The notes beneath the pieces were generated by a model that searched no databases, was not told where the DNA came from, and worked only from the letters and a program-made list of their open reading frames with translations. The position numbers and the translations under genes were made by a program. 64,000 nt of DNA from Prinsepia uniflora (taxonomy: Eukaryota; Streptophyta; Magnoliopsida; Rosales; Rosaceae), in the NCBI GenBank assembly GCA_032719365.1, contig CM064875.1:21018566-21082565 (forward strand), read 5' to 3'. The first letter of the stretch is position 1. Every line of letters starts with the position of its first letter. This document shows, in pieces, positions 12,894 through 23,985 of this stretch.

Positions 12894-15800
12894 TGACAGG
12901 ACCCACCACCAATCCCCCTGGATTAAGGGCTAAGTCCTGCTCCCGTCTACTTACGCATGACACGAAGACTAAATCGACGTCCAACCTCCATGACACGTAA
13001 GTCGGACAAGAGATTTTCCAACGCACCGTTCCAAACTTCCAAACTTCCTAGAGCTCGCAGACTCTACCGTGGATTGCGTGTGTGATGTCTCCGTCTCTCT
13101 CGACCAACAGCCCACATCGCAACAACCTGAAGGGTATCAAAAACACAAAAGACTGTGAGTGGACAAAAATAAATAGTAATATCAGAAAAAAATTATCAGA
13201 AAACACAATTTATACCCTCCATTTAAAACTAATGTATGCATATCAAAACCCATGTCATAAAACCATTCTATATTCAAGTTATTCAAAACATTTAGAAAAA
13301 CCGAACTCATTTTCCTTTTCTCAAATCCCGTGCCTCAACCAAAACCATTAAAAGCTATATCATCCGGACATAGCCCAAAACATCGGAAAACTATTATTGA
13401 AAACCATCATCATCAAGTCTCATCGAAATCCAAACACATTTGAAAACACATTCCCATCCATCAAACCTGTTGGATCTATCCGAGTCTTTAAACTCAATCC
13501 AGGCCTTAATATAATAGGAGTCTTTAAACTCCCGAGTCTTTAAACTTAATAGGCCTACGGGGGAAATATCAATATCCGAGTCTTTAAACTCCCGAGTCTT
13601 TAAACTCAATCCGGGTCTTTAAACCCAATCCGGGCCGGCCCCCGTCATAATCATATCCGGGTCTTTAAACCCAAAAACCAGATCTAGAAAATCCAATCCA
13701 AAACCATTTGAAAAACATTTTCCATATCCATATCCATATCCAAATCCGAATTCGAAATCACCATTTCGAATTCCCAACCGAATCCGAAATCAGCGTCCCG
13801 AATCCCAATCCGGAATCATATTCATCATCCAAATCCGAAACCATCATTCCGCAAGCTAGCATCCGGAATAATCATTCCGAACCCAAATCCAGAAATCCAC
13901 TTTCAAGTTCCAAAACCGAATCCAGAATCGTCATCCTGAAATCCGTTTCAAAACCCGAAATCACGTTTATCAAAACCACTTTTGTGAACTGGGCTTCAAG
14001 CCCAAAATCACTTTCCAAAATCCATTTGAAATCATTGAAATCAAATCATAATTCAAACCCCGAAATTAAATCGTCAAAACCATCTTTAACCCATAGCATA
14101 AACCCGTATCTCGTAAAACGTGCAAATACATAATTATCTCGAAATTCGCGCAAAATCGTAAATCATCATGATCATAATCATAAACATAGAATCACGTGTA
14201 GAAAACATATAAAAACATATATGCATGCATCATAAGTTTGAAAGCAAAGTCCACTCACAGACCAGTAGCGTCGTCACCTCGATACGCGTGCTCTTACTCC
14301 GTTCCCGGCCAATCCACTATCACTGGCTTTCCCGAACCTGTCCAAATCCCATAATAAGATCACTAACTACTTCATAATGCTCTTACTAAAGACCCGTAAT
14401 TTTCCCGAATTTTTAACTATTTTTAATCGAGCCCTACAACCTTCGGACATCCTGAAACATATCGAGACGATGTCCGATTGACTCGAAACCAGTGCCAAAA
14501 TGTTCGTTACATCGATTACATCATTTCACATGTTGAACACTTCCTCAAAATGTGTGCCACACACCCACACGCACCGCCCAAAGGGGCTGCGTGTGGGAGC
14601 CACGTTCCTGCACTGTTCATCTCCTTCAACCTCCCACCAGCCAAGTTCAGACCGGTTTGAATTGGCCCGGTTCGACCGAGCCGACGCAGGCGGTTCACGA
14701 CTATTTCCAAAGTTTTCCAAATCCGATTTCCCTCCTGTTAAATCCTACGTGTTTTTCTCTTTATTTACAATTGATTTATCACATGAACAACGAATTTAAA
14801 CCTTGGAACTTACCTCCCAATTCGAAGAACAATTTACAGAAAATTGCAGCTCTCTGTTCCCGGCCACTGTGATTTCTTCCGGGCACGGTTTCCTATCCTC
14901 TGAACTCATCTCAGTCTCCAGGAGCTAACCGAGTCAACCAAATCGTGTCTCAACCTATAAACCAATAGTTTGCCCTTTTTAATCAAACTGAGAAACAGAG
15001 ACCGTTGGAATGGCTTACCTGCACCCTTCAATTCCATCGTGGCACAACCACGGTCCTCCAGTCTTCCTCATTTCTCTTTGATCACTAAACACCACCAATA
15101 GCTCTGGTTTCACTCAAACTCGCCTACACACCCATATAAACCCGCACAATCCCTTGTTTTTATTTTTCTCTATTCCTCTCACTTCTCTCACACATTTCAC
15201 TCAATTTTCCACTCGATCACAAACACAAACTTGATCACGGCACGAGCACAAACTGAATACAGGCACTACACACACACACACGATTGCTCTGTCTTTGTCT
15301 CTGTTCTCAGAAACCCAGGCAACCAAAGCTTCCAACTTATTTGTTTTGAAACCAATTAAGTCGGTGAAACAAAGTTCCACAGACCTCTAGACCTGGGACA
15401 CGTGTTCCAATCTTAAGATACCACCATTACAGAGCAGCCAAGTGTCCTGATATCACTAGGCACACATTCCAAGATAACCAAATGACCATTTTACCCCTGC
15501 CTTGCAAAATTACCATTTTACCCCTCCTACATTTAGACCTATAATTAATTCATCCGAAGTCCGATGATGATGTTCCGCCTGTCGTTGTACTTATGGGATC
15601 GAGACCTTCTTAACGGTCCTTGAATTGCGTGAAAAATACTTGTCGTCTAAAAAGTCAACCATTTGCCCTATTTGAACCAATTTACCAAAATACCCTCGAC
15701 CTTCCGAACGTCATAACTTCCTACTAGGATATCGGAATCGGACGTACCACCTGTCTATGCACTCGTGACGTCACGAAATATGTCACAGTCATCGTTCAAA

Positions 15801-15965
15801 GTCCATTTGACTGTCCGAATGAAAAGTCAATATTTTTGCCCATTCCAAGGGTAAAATCGTCATTTCACACTGTCCGTCCGAAAGCATCCAACTAATCCCT
15901 GATTAACTTCACTAATCCATCATTAATAACTAAACTAATCCCGATTTCTGGAATGGGTCGTTACA
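12894..15965 (-). repeat. Left LTR (3' LTR in element sense) of the LARD-like element
   Basis: Starts TGACAGGACC and ends GGGTCGTTACA in plus orientation; 3072 bp. Contains a hairpin-repeat array (13480-13672). The outer 718 bases (15248-15965) match 20856-21568 closely, which identifies the partner LTR. Confidence 0.8.
13480..13672. repeat. Array of GAGT-CTTTAA-ACTC / GGGT-CTTTAA-ACCC hairpin units
   Basis: About eight units share the loop CTTTAA with 4-base arms that pair as GAGT/ACTC in most units and GGGT/ACCC in others (e.g. 13657-13672). The same array recurs in the chromovirus LTRs at 24575-24750 and about 34823-34955. Confidence 0.75.
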
Positions 15966-18900
15966 ATCTACCCCCCTTAAAAGAATTTCGTCCTCGAAAT
16001 TCCGCATCTCGTACCTCTGTAACTAGCTAGAGGAAATCTAACTGAGCTCACACCTGGGTCTCCTACCCGATGTCCATCGCCTGCCAGCCCGACTTATCCT
16101 GACAGTGCCCAGCTGTCACCTCATCTCACCAAGTGAATCAACTCATCCAACTTTTAGTTCATCGGGAGATCATCCCAATCGTATTGGGGTCATCACAAAT
16201 CCATCTAGCGGGACGGCTCAACTAGCACTAGGTACGCCACAACACCTCTGCTACCACGTTCAACACTCCAGACTCCCTTCGAGTTGAGCGTACCTCGTAC
16301 CAACCTCCCAGTACATCTTGTGAGTTCGCCGTCAACAAACACAAATCTCAAGTGCACCCATTCACAAGACGGCATTCACCAGTCTCGGTACTTCTTTGCA
16401 TCACGATTCGTATAACATTCCATACAACTTCCGTCAGCGATCTACGCCGACCTCACCGGAGTTACAACGTACTCGTCTATACCTCTAATCCAATCTATCA
16501 TCTTACCAGTAGTTCCACTAACCACCAACACAGTCAACCTGTGGGCACACCAACCACGTCCCACACTAACTATTTGCAACCGGATCCCATCACATTCTGT
16601 TTAACCAAGAGCATACCACTTAAAGTCAGGGTCCCACTAGCCACTCATGGCTCGGAGCATCCATCTCATATCAACACTAAAACCTACAATAGACAATCCA
16701 CCACTCGGGATCACCCTGATCCGGCCCACATGCTTTGACCAAAAATCCATCATATCAGAACTACGCCGATCATCTAACACTTCTACTAGAACATCACGCT
16801 GCATGTCCAATTACATCGACATGGTTCCGACCACTGTAGAACCAGTACATACACATTTCACGTACATGCACCAAGAATCACCAACCAGAACCACAGTGCA
16901 TACCACCAACCAAACACACGCAAGGACAACCCTACGAACTTAAAAGAAAACAAAGATATTTTAGAATACCTCAACACAACTCGTAGAGTATATCCCCACG
17001 TTCTTCCAACGTCATCCTGCGGTATGTCCACTAATCAATCACATCGGCGTCAACCGCCGTCTATTACACCCAAAGTCTAACCAACAACATCATAGTGTAC
17101 CCATCACCCTCATAGTGTTTCTTCAGGGCACACAAATATCCTCGTAACCATATAGATGACCACCTGACTACGAGTCAAACACGCTTCACTTTTGAAGCCT
17201 ATCAGTCCAATCGAATACTAGGCCAACATGTCTGGTCCAACACGTCTTCCGAAGAACACCAGCTCAAGTCTATTTCGAGTCACCCGGTCTCCTGGGTCTC
17301 CCCACCAATATGAAATCCAATCGCATCTCAACGACGAATATAGGCAGACCCAGTACCAGATCTACGTCCAATATCCATATGTATGTGAGAGGAACCACAC
17401 ACGTCCTGCATAACTCTAAAATGGTCAAGTTATCCACATACGATCTTCCTGACTCAACAACTCAATCTTGAGCCAGAAACAATCCAATCCCGATCCACTC
17501 ACTTCGAAGTGGATCCCACTTCGCGTCCATACAACTCTTACCATTAGACCATCACATCGATCCAGAATACCACACGTCTAGATTGTGGGTTCTCTTCAAT
17601 AACCTCATATCAATCAGTTATAGTCCATCTTTCTCATATTCGTTCCGTCATCCTGCAATGTAATACACAATGGTCCTCAATCATGTCATCACAAGTCATT
17701 CTCCCTTAAGCCATCTTAACACCATTCCCTGACAGTCGCCACACAGGCCACTCCCGGACGTCACCAATTACTCTTCCTCCTCCTGAACACCTCCACGCAC
17801 GCCCATGATCAAGAGGGGTCACAAATCCTGAAGTGCCTTCACTGAGTCACCCAAATCGACTCCAGTGTATCCATCACTCATACTCAATATTTAACACCAA
17901 CTCAGAATCAACACACAGCTCCTCATCTAAACTACAACATCTCCTGATTCCGAGATTCCAGTCACGGTACTTCCTCCTCAAGTATACCACCTCCAGACTA
18001 CCTGTCCAAACGTCATACTACTTTACTACATTGAGGCAGTCCACAACTCCAACGGATGACAGCCACGTGTCCGTATCTACATCAATTCACCGGCCACTCT
18101 CTTGTCGGTTCTCACTGTTTATACACATCTAAAAGGATGTCAATCATCACTCCTTCTAATGATCGCATCTCAACCTTCCCGAGGTTCAACCCCGAGCATC
18201 ACTATCGAACGAGTAATCAACTTTCGGGATCAAAATCAATGATCACTCACCTCAGACTCCTAAGTCACTATCTTAGAAGTCGTCAATCACTAAGGACTAG
18301 CCTCGGCATCTGCCGACATAGTCCATCACATCAGGGGGAGTCCACTAAAACCATCCTCACGAACGGTCAATCTTGACCATATAAACCTAGCCCAATCTAA
18401 CACGAGGCATAGGTCCGTCGTGCTTCCATTACGCTACTCTGATCCACCTACCAGCATATTGACCGTTCCCCCCGTAACATGACCTGCCCATGGTCATTAC
18501 ATCTTCCAGCTCTGTTCATGGTTCCGTCCAGACACCGGCATTTCACGCCTGGTCCCAACCTCAACTCACGATGTGCCCATCGCACCACTACAGGCATCCC
18601 AACTCGTGGCACATCATCTCCTTTCTCGAGCTCATTACTCACCAGTCCCAAATCTCTACTCCTATCGAGCCAAAACCCTCAATCTACGCTCGGGTCAGAG
18701 AACTGACATCCCTTGTCATTCACAACTCTGCGCAACCAAATGCTTGCCACAACCGCACTGGACTAATCCAAAGTCATCCACCCAACCAAAACCCCGGCTG
18801 CATGCTGACAGCACCATTGCCAATTCGGCTGTAAGTCGGCCCAAACCACAACCACCAACTCAGGTTTCCCAAACTAAGCACTTCCTCTGGGTTACTCTCC

Positions 18901-19251
18901 AAAGAACTCACAGTCCAGACCAACCATCCCACGGGGTTTCTCAAATCATCCCCGTTATACGGGTTGTCCAAACCCGCAACAACCACTGGTTCACTACAAC
19001 CTTATCACTCGGGTCGTCACACCTGGCTTATCGGAAACTCTACACACCAACCTCAACTAGTATCCATCACTAGGGGGAATCCCTCAGATCCTCCAAGTTG
19101 TTTCCTATACCCTCGCCACTTGAGGTATCCAACTACTCGTAGCTACACAAATCCAATCTCAACCAAATCGACCAAAAGGTCACCAATCCACACGATTACC
19201 ACCCGACCTAACAAGCCATCGTCAACCGGCCTCCTCGGCCCACATGTACCA
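15966..19251 (-). other. Non-coding internal region of the LARD-like element, with polypurine tract
   Basis: Immediately inside the left LTR, the minus strand reads AAGGGGGGTAGAT (plus 15966-15978), preceded by a GAATTTCG-AGGACG-AAATTC motif (plus about 15985-16000). This is the polypurine tract arrangement of this LTR group. The remaining 3.2 kb is unusually C/A-rich on the plus strand (many CCA, TCA and CAC runs). It carries only short open frames, none resembling gag, protease, RT, RNase H or integrase. I recognise no gene in it. Confidence 0.65.
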
Positions 19252-21568
19252 TGTAACGACCTGTCTCGGAAGTTGAGATTAGATTATTACTTAATGTTGG
19301 ATTAACGAAGATAATCAGTGATTAGTTGGATGCTTTTAGACGGACGACGCCGAATGACGATTTTGCCCCTAGAATGGGCTAAATGTTGACTTTTAGTTTG
19401 GGCGGTCAAATGGACTTTGACCGATGACCGTGACATAGTTCAGGATGTCACGAGTTCATAGACAGGTGGCACGCACAATTCCGACATCCGAGGAGGAAGT
19501 TATGATGTTCAGAAGGTTGAGGGCATTTTCGTAATTTGGTTTAAAAGAGGGAAAATGTTGACACTTTGCACGACAAGGTTTCTTCACGCAAACCAAGGAC
19601 CGTTAGATAGGTCTCGACGTCCTGAGTACAACGACATGCGGCACGTCTTTATCGGACTTCGTACGAATAAGATATGGGTATAGAAAAGTGAAGGACAAAA
19701 TGGTAATTTGGACTTGCAGGGGTATTTTAGTCTTTTAACATTTGGGGAAGTGTGCCCAATCAGATAAGGACACATGGGCTGAATTAATTGAATATTTTGG
19801 AGTGTGGACCAGAGGATTTTGACACCTGGCTTGTGTCTAGTGGCTTCTAGCCTATGTACGGTTATATGTTTAAAATGGAGTGTGTTCGATCGATTGAGAG
19901 AAATAGAGACTGAGGACCGTGTGGTGAAAATCGATCAGTATTCAGTGTGAGTGTGTGCTGGCTTTGAGTGAGTGATCAAGGGCGGTTGAGTGAGTGTTTG
20001 ATCGTGGTTTAGTGAGGTTAAGGTATGGCTGTGTGTGTAAGGTGAGCAGAAAATCAGTGAAACAAAGAGGGAGTCGACGGTCGTGGTGCAACCACAATCC
20101 ATTAAATCGAGCTAGCTGAGTCTGAGGGGCTGGTTAGGAGGCTGAGGACTGCTTTTGAACCCAGAGGAATACGGCGGCGGTCACAGCGGCGACCAGAGAA
20201 CAGGTGAGATGTCTGATTCCCCTGTTTTTCCGTTTAAGCTCAAAGTGAAAGTCGTGGGTCTTGGAGCTCTGTTGAGCCGTTCTTGTGATTCAAATAAGTG
20301 TAGGAAGTTCCTAGTAACCTGAAGGGTTGAACCAGTGACTGAGTAGGACGAACCGCGACTGGGAATTTCAGAGTTTTGTTCGAGCTTTGGATGGTGAGTT
20401 TTCGTGCTTTAATTCATGATTTAGTTAGGGGAATCGATCATACAAAGTAGGAAGAAACTAATGGGATTTAAAGGACTGAAATTGGACTTGAAAATGGACA
20501 AAACCGCCGTCGCCGGTTCAACTGGACCAGCCTGAACCGAACCGGTCTGGACCCGGTTCGGCAGAGGTTGAAGATGAACAATGCTGGGCGTGTGGCTCCC
20601 ACGAGCAGCCCCTTTGGGCGGAGCGTGAAGGTGAAGTTTCCAACATGAATTTTAAATTATTCGATGTTACAAATATTTTGGCGCTGGTTTCGAGTCAATC
20701 GGACATCGTCTCGATATGTTTCGGGTTGTCCGAAGGTTTTAGGGCTCGGTTAAAAATAGTTAAAAATACGGGAAAATTATGGGGCTTTAGTATGAGTTTT
20801 GTGAAGTAGTTAGTGACCTTGGTATGAGATTTGGACAGGTTCGTGAAAGCCGAGGACAAACTGAATACATGCACTACACACACACGATTGCTCTGTCTTT
20901 GTCTCTGTTCTCAGAAACCCGGGCAACCAAAGGTTCCAACTTATTTGTTTTGAAACCAATTAAGTGGGTGAAACAAAGTTCCATAGACCTCTAGAACTGG
21001 GATACGTGTTCCAATCTTAAGACACCACCATTACAGAGCCGCCAAGTGTCCTAATATCACTGGGCACACATTCCAAGATAGCCAAATGACCATTTTACCC
21101 CTGCCTTGCAAAATTACCATTTTACCCCTCGTACATTTAGACCCATAATTAATTCATCAGAAGTCCGATGATGATGTTCCACCTGTCGTTGTACTCAGGG
21201 GATCGAGACCTTCCTAACGGTCCTCGAATTGCATGAAAAATACTTTTCGTCTAAAAATTGAACCATTTGCCCTATTTCAACCAATTTACCAAAATACCCT
21301 CGACTTCCCGAACGTCATAAGTTCCTCCTCGGATGTCAGAATTGGACGTACCACCTGTCTATGTACTCGTGACGTCACGCACTATGTCACAGTCATCGGT
21401 CAAAGTCCATTTGACCGCCTAAACGAAAATCAACATTTTTGCCCATTCCAGGGGCAAAATCGTCATTTCGCACCGTCCGTCCGAAAGCATCCAACTAATC
21501 TCTGATTAACTTCACTAATTCATCATTAATCACTAAACTAATCCTGATTTCTAGAATGGGTCATTACA
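19252..21568. repeat. Fold-back right LTR: forward piece 19252-20855 joined to reverse piece 20856-21568
   Basis: The first part starts TGTAACGACC and follows the LTR sequence in plus orientation, corresponding to the reverse complement of about 15965 down to 14330. At about 20855 it switches and continues in minus orientation, matching 15248-15965, to end CATTACA at 21568. Each outer ~700 bases is thus an inverted copy of the other, giving a 2.3-kb imperfect palindrome. The LTR portion equivalent to 12894-14330 is absent. Confidence 0.75.
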
Positions 21569-23747
21569 GAGATTGTCCTCGAGAAGATTTAGGACCTTCA
21601 TGAAGAACTCAGTGATGTCATTCACTCAATTTCCAGAGTTCACCTTCTCAATTCCATAAAGGCACTCAGAAATTTGGATAAGCAGAAGTCGCATGCGAAC
21701 GATGTCACTGTCGACAAGAACCGAACTAGCTACGTCTACTTGAAGGACATCTGAGCTGACCATGATGTTGACTCTGCAATTTGCGAGGGAGGTATCCTTA
21801 CCATTGGTACGTTGCTGATGTCACGATGAAGAAGAAGGTGAGAAAGTCACGAATTCAAAGCCGATTTTTCTACTTCTAAAGATGTAATGTAATTTGTGTG
21901 AAGTTTGGAGTTGGGTGAGATGGGGAGTTTAATTGTCCTGTAAATTTGGTGAAAATTTTGGTTTCTTTAGCAGAATTTGGGTGATTTGAGTGAAATTTAG
22001 TTGACATTAGGGTGAGTTCGGGTGAAGTTGGGTTGCCACTAGCCTAGGCACCTCCCAGCTGCCTAGCCACCTAGGAGCGCTAGGAGACGAGCCAAGATAT
22101 GCGCCGCGTAATCCCTCTCTAGCTTTTCTCTGCCGCATAGCCAATATGTGGGGCGACTCAGCCCCACCTGGCGCCTAACCCCCGCTTAGAACATTTAAGT
22201 GAAAATCAACTTTAGTAACTATAGTTCTTATTTTACCAATTTTCATATATATTTTTTTTCAATTCTGTTGTTAAGTATAAACTTCTTTTGCAATGATTAA
22301 AAAAAGAGTAAATTACTAATTGATCCTTGACAAGATTGTACTTTACACAAAAGTTGAATTATGACAATTCTTTACTCTAAGGTCATTGCACTATTTTTAA
22401 GCTATGCACGTTTATTGTCATCATCTTGTACAATATATGATTAGGATTCTAACCTCTTATTTTAAATTAAACTTAAGACACTTTTATAATCAAACTTATA
22501 TATTATAATTTTTGTTTTGAATCCAAGAATGAAATTCGTATTGTTTGAAGCTTAATAGTAGGGTATATAAAGATTTAAGAGAAGGAACAAATGAAAAAAA
22601 TAAAGTTTTATAAGTTTGAGTTAGATTGTCCTTACATTACTCATTAAAATGAACAAATGAAAAAAAAAAGTTTTATAAGTTTGAGTAATGTTTTCGTATG
22701 ATAGAAGGAAAAAAAAAAACTACTACATAGGGATTAAAGCTTTAAGGGATCTTTGAGTAATTATTATGGTGGTTATGGATTGAAAAGTTTTAAAATAGGG
22801 TTAGAGAAGTTTTGAATAAATATTAACATTGTTAATGAATAATCAATAAATAGCCCTTTTTAATAGTCAGCTGGTAGTTGAGTCAACACGCGTAATCTTA
22901 GTTTGATTTGGTCAGCAGATCAAAGGGCCAATAGTGCACAAGAATACTGGTAAACCTTTCTGATTTGTTTGTTCATGTTGACAAAACATGCGATCAACCT
23001 TTGTTTTAAAAAAAAAGTGAGGTTAACCAACCACCTGTTTGATACTACAACAACAATATCTCTTATCCTCCCGTATGCATTTTCACTAAGGTAAATGCTA
23101 AGTAGACTATATTTATAAGCCACACTAATATAAATGGGTCTTACTTCTGCTAGTGGATCATACTTTTATTAGTGTATAGTTTACAAATGTGATCACTCAT
23201 TCTTCTTTTTCAAAAAGACAAGATCCCTTAAAAGAAAGTGTTATGATTTTTTTTTTTGGAGAATATATGAAATTTTATTTATAGAATTAAGACACAAAGT
23301 AAAGACAAATTAGACTTTAATAATTTGACAACAAACATGAGTATTTACAGCGAATGGTTAGAAGAGATGTCTGTCGAAACGATCTAAAGGGAATAACGCT
23401 AAAAATAATATAACTTGAATTCCTTAGGCATCGCTATAACTATTACTGCCCAAACAACTAATTTTTGCAATCCCACAAAAGGGAAATTTAACACAACCAA
23501 TACGAAAAAAAAGCAACTAGACTTATTTACATAAAGCAAACTAAAAAGAAAAAAATAAATAACCCCAAAAAAGTACCCAAATGGGCCATTTCTGTAGTTT
23601 TCACCGCCCGCCTACCACTTTTGTTATTTCCACCTCCGCGGAATTCTGAAGACGACGAAAATACTATCTACCACCATATCGCAAATGTTTCAATCCATGG
23701 TGATTGACACAACCACAACTAGTGGAGGACCACGATGGCACGATCAA
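21569..23747. repeat. Segmental duplication copy A, right part
   Basis: Continues the duplicated segment, matching 42141-44490 until GATCAA at 23747, after which the copies diverge. The content is mostly AT-rich non-coding DNA after the PDV1-like fragment. A GC-rich patch at 22030-22190 is shared by both copies. Copy A has about 36 bases where copy B has about 230 different bases (near 43147-43374). Confidence 0.85.
21574..21840 (+). pseudogene. PDV1-like pseudogene, copy A, remainder of the fragment
   Basis: Continues the frame broken at 12893. LEKI, then an in-frame TAG, then DLHEELSDVIHSISRVHLLN, later KNRTSYVYLKDI followed by TGA. Similarity to PDV1 fades after about 90 codons, so most of the gene, including the C-terminal coiled-coil and membrane parts, is missing. 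The TAG and TGA are shared with copy B, so the gene was dead before duplication. Confidence 0.55.
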
Positions 23748-23805
23748 GTTACACCTCAAAAGTTACAACTTCTGGGCACACTCTCGCGACTCAATCTCGC
23801 AGCAC

Positions 23806-23958
23806 TGGGGGAACTAGTCTCCATTACTGGGGAAACTGATCTCCATCACTGGGGATATTGGTCTCCATCATTGAGGAAACTAATCTCCATCACTGGGAAA
23901 CTAGTCTCCATCACTGAAGAAACTGATCTCCATCACTGGGGAAATTGGTCTCCATACC
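23806..23958. repeat. 22-bp minisatellite, about seven units
   Basis: Imperfect tandem units of form GGGGAAACTGATCTCCATCACT (one unit 21 bp) next to the duplication boundary and just left of the chromovirus insertion. Not present in copy B. Confidence 0.85.
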
Positions 23959-23985
23959 AAGTACTCCCGTACCTCGCACTGAGCC

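Larger units (their letters stand above)
12894..21568 (-). mobile_element. Non-coding LTR element (LARD-like) with rearranged right LTR
   Basis: Comparison with the uninterrupted duplicate at 42141 shows 8.7 kb inserted into the PDV1-like pseudogene. The flanks are GAGGT (12889-12893) and GAGAT (21569-21573), a 5-bp target duplication with one mismatch. The left LTR (12894-15965) is in minus orientation and is followed by a minus-strand polypurine tract. The internal 3.3 kb has no recognisable gag or pol. The right end (19252-21568) is a fold-back of two opposite LTR pieces, and no primer-binding site remains beside it. Termini and LTR content place it in the same group as the chromovirus at 23986, which probably supplied the enzymes. 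Confidence 0.75.

Noticed and set aside
16105..19305. Many plus-strand open frames of 60-166 codons
   Set aside because: Overlapping frames in C/A-rich DNA with few T-starting stop codons; no family resemblance and frames contradict each other.
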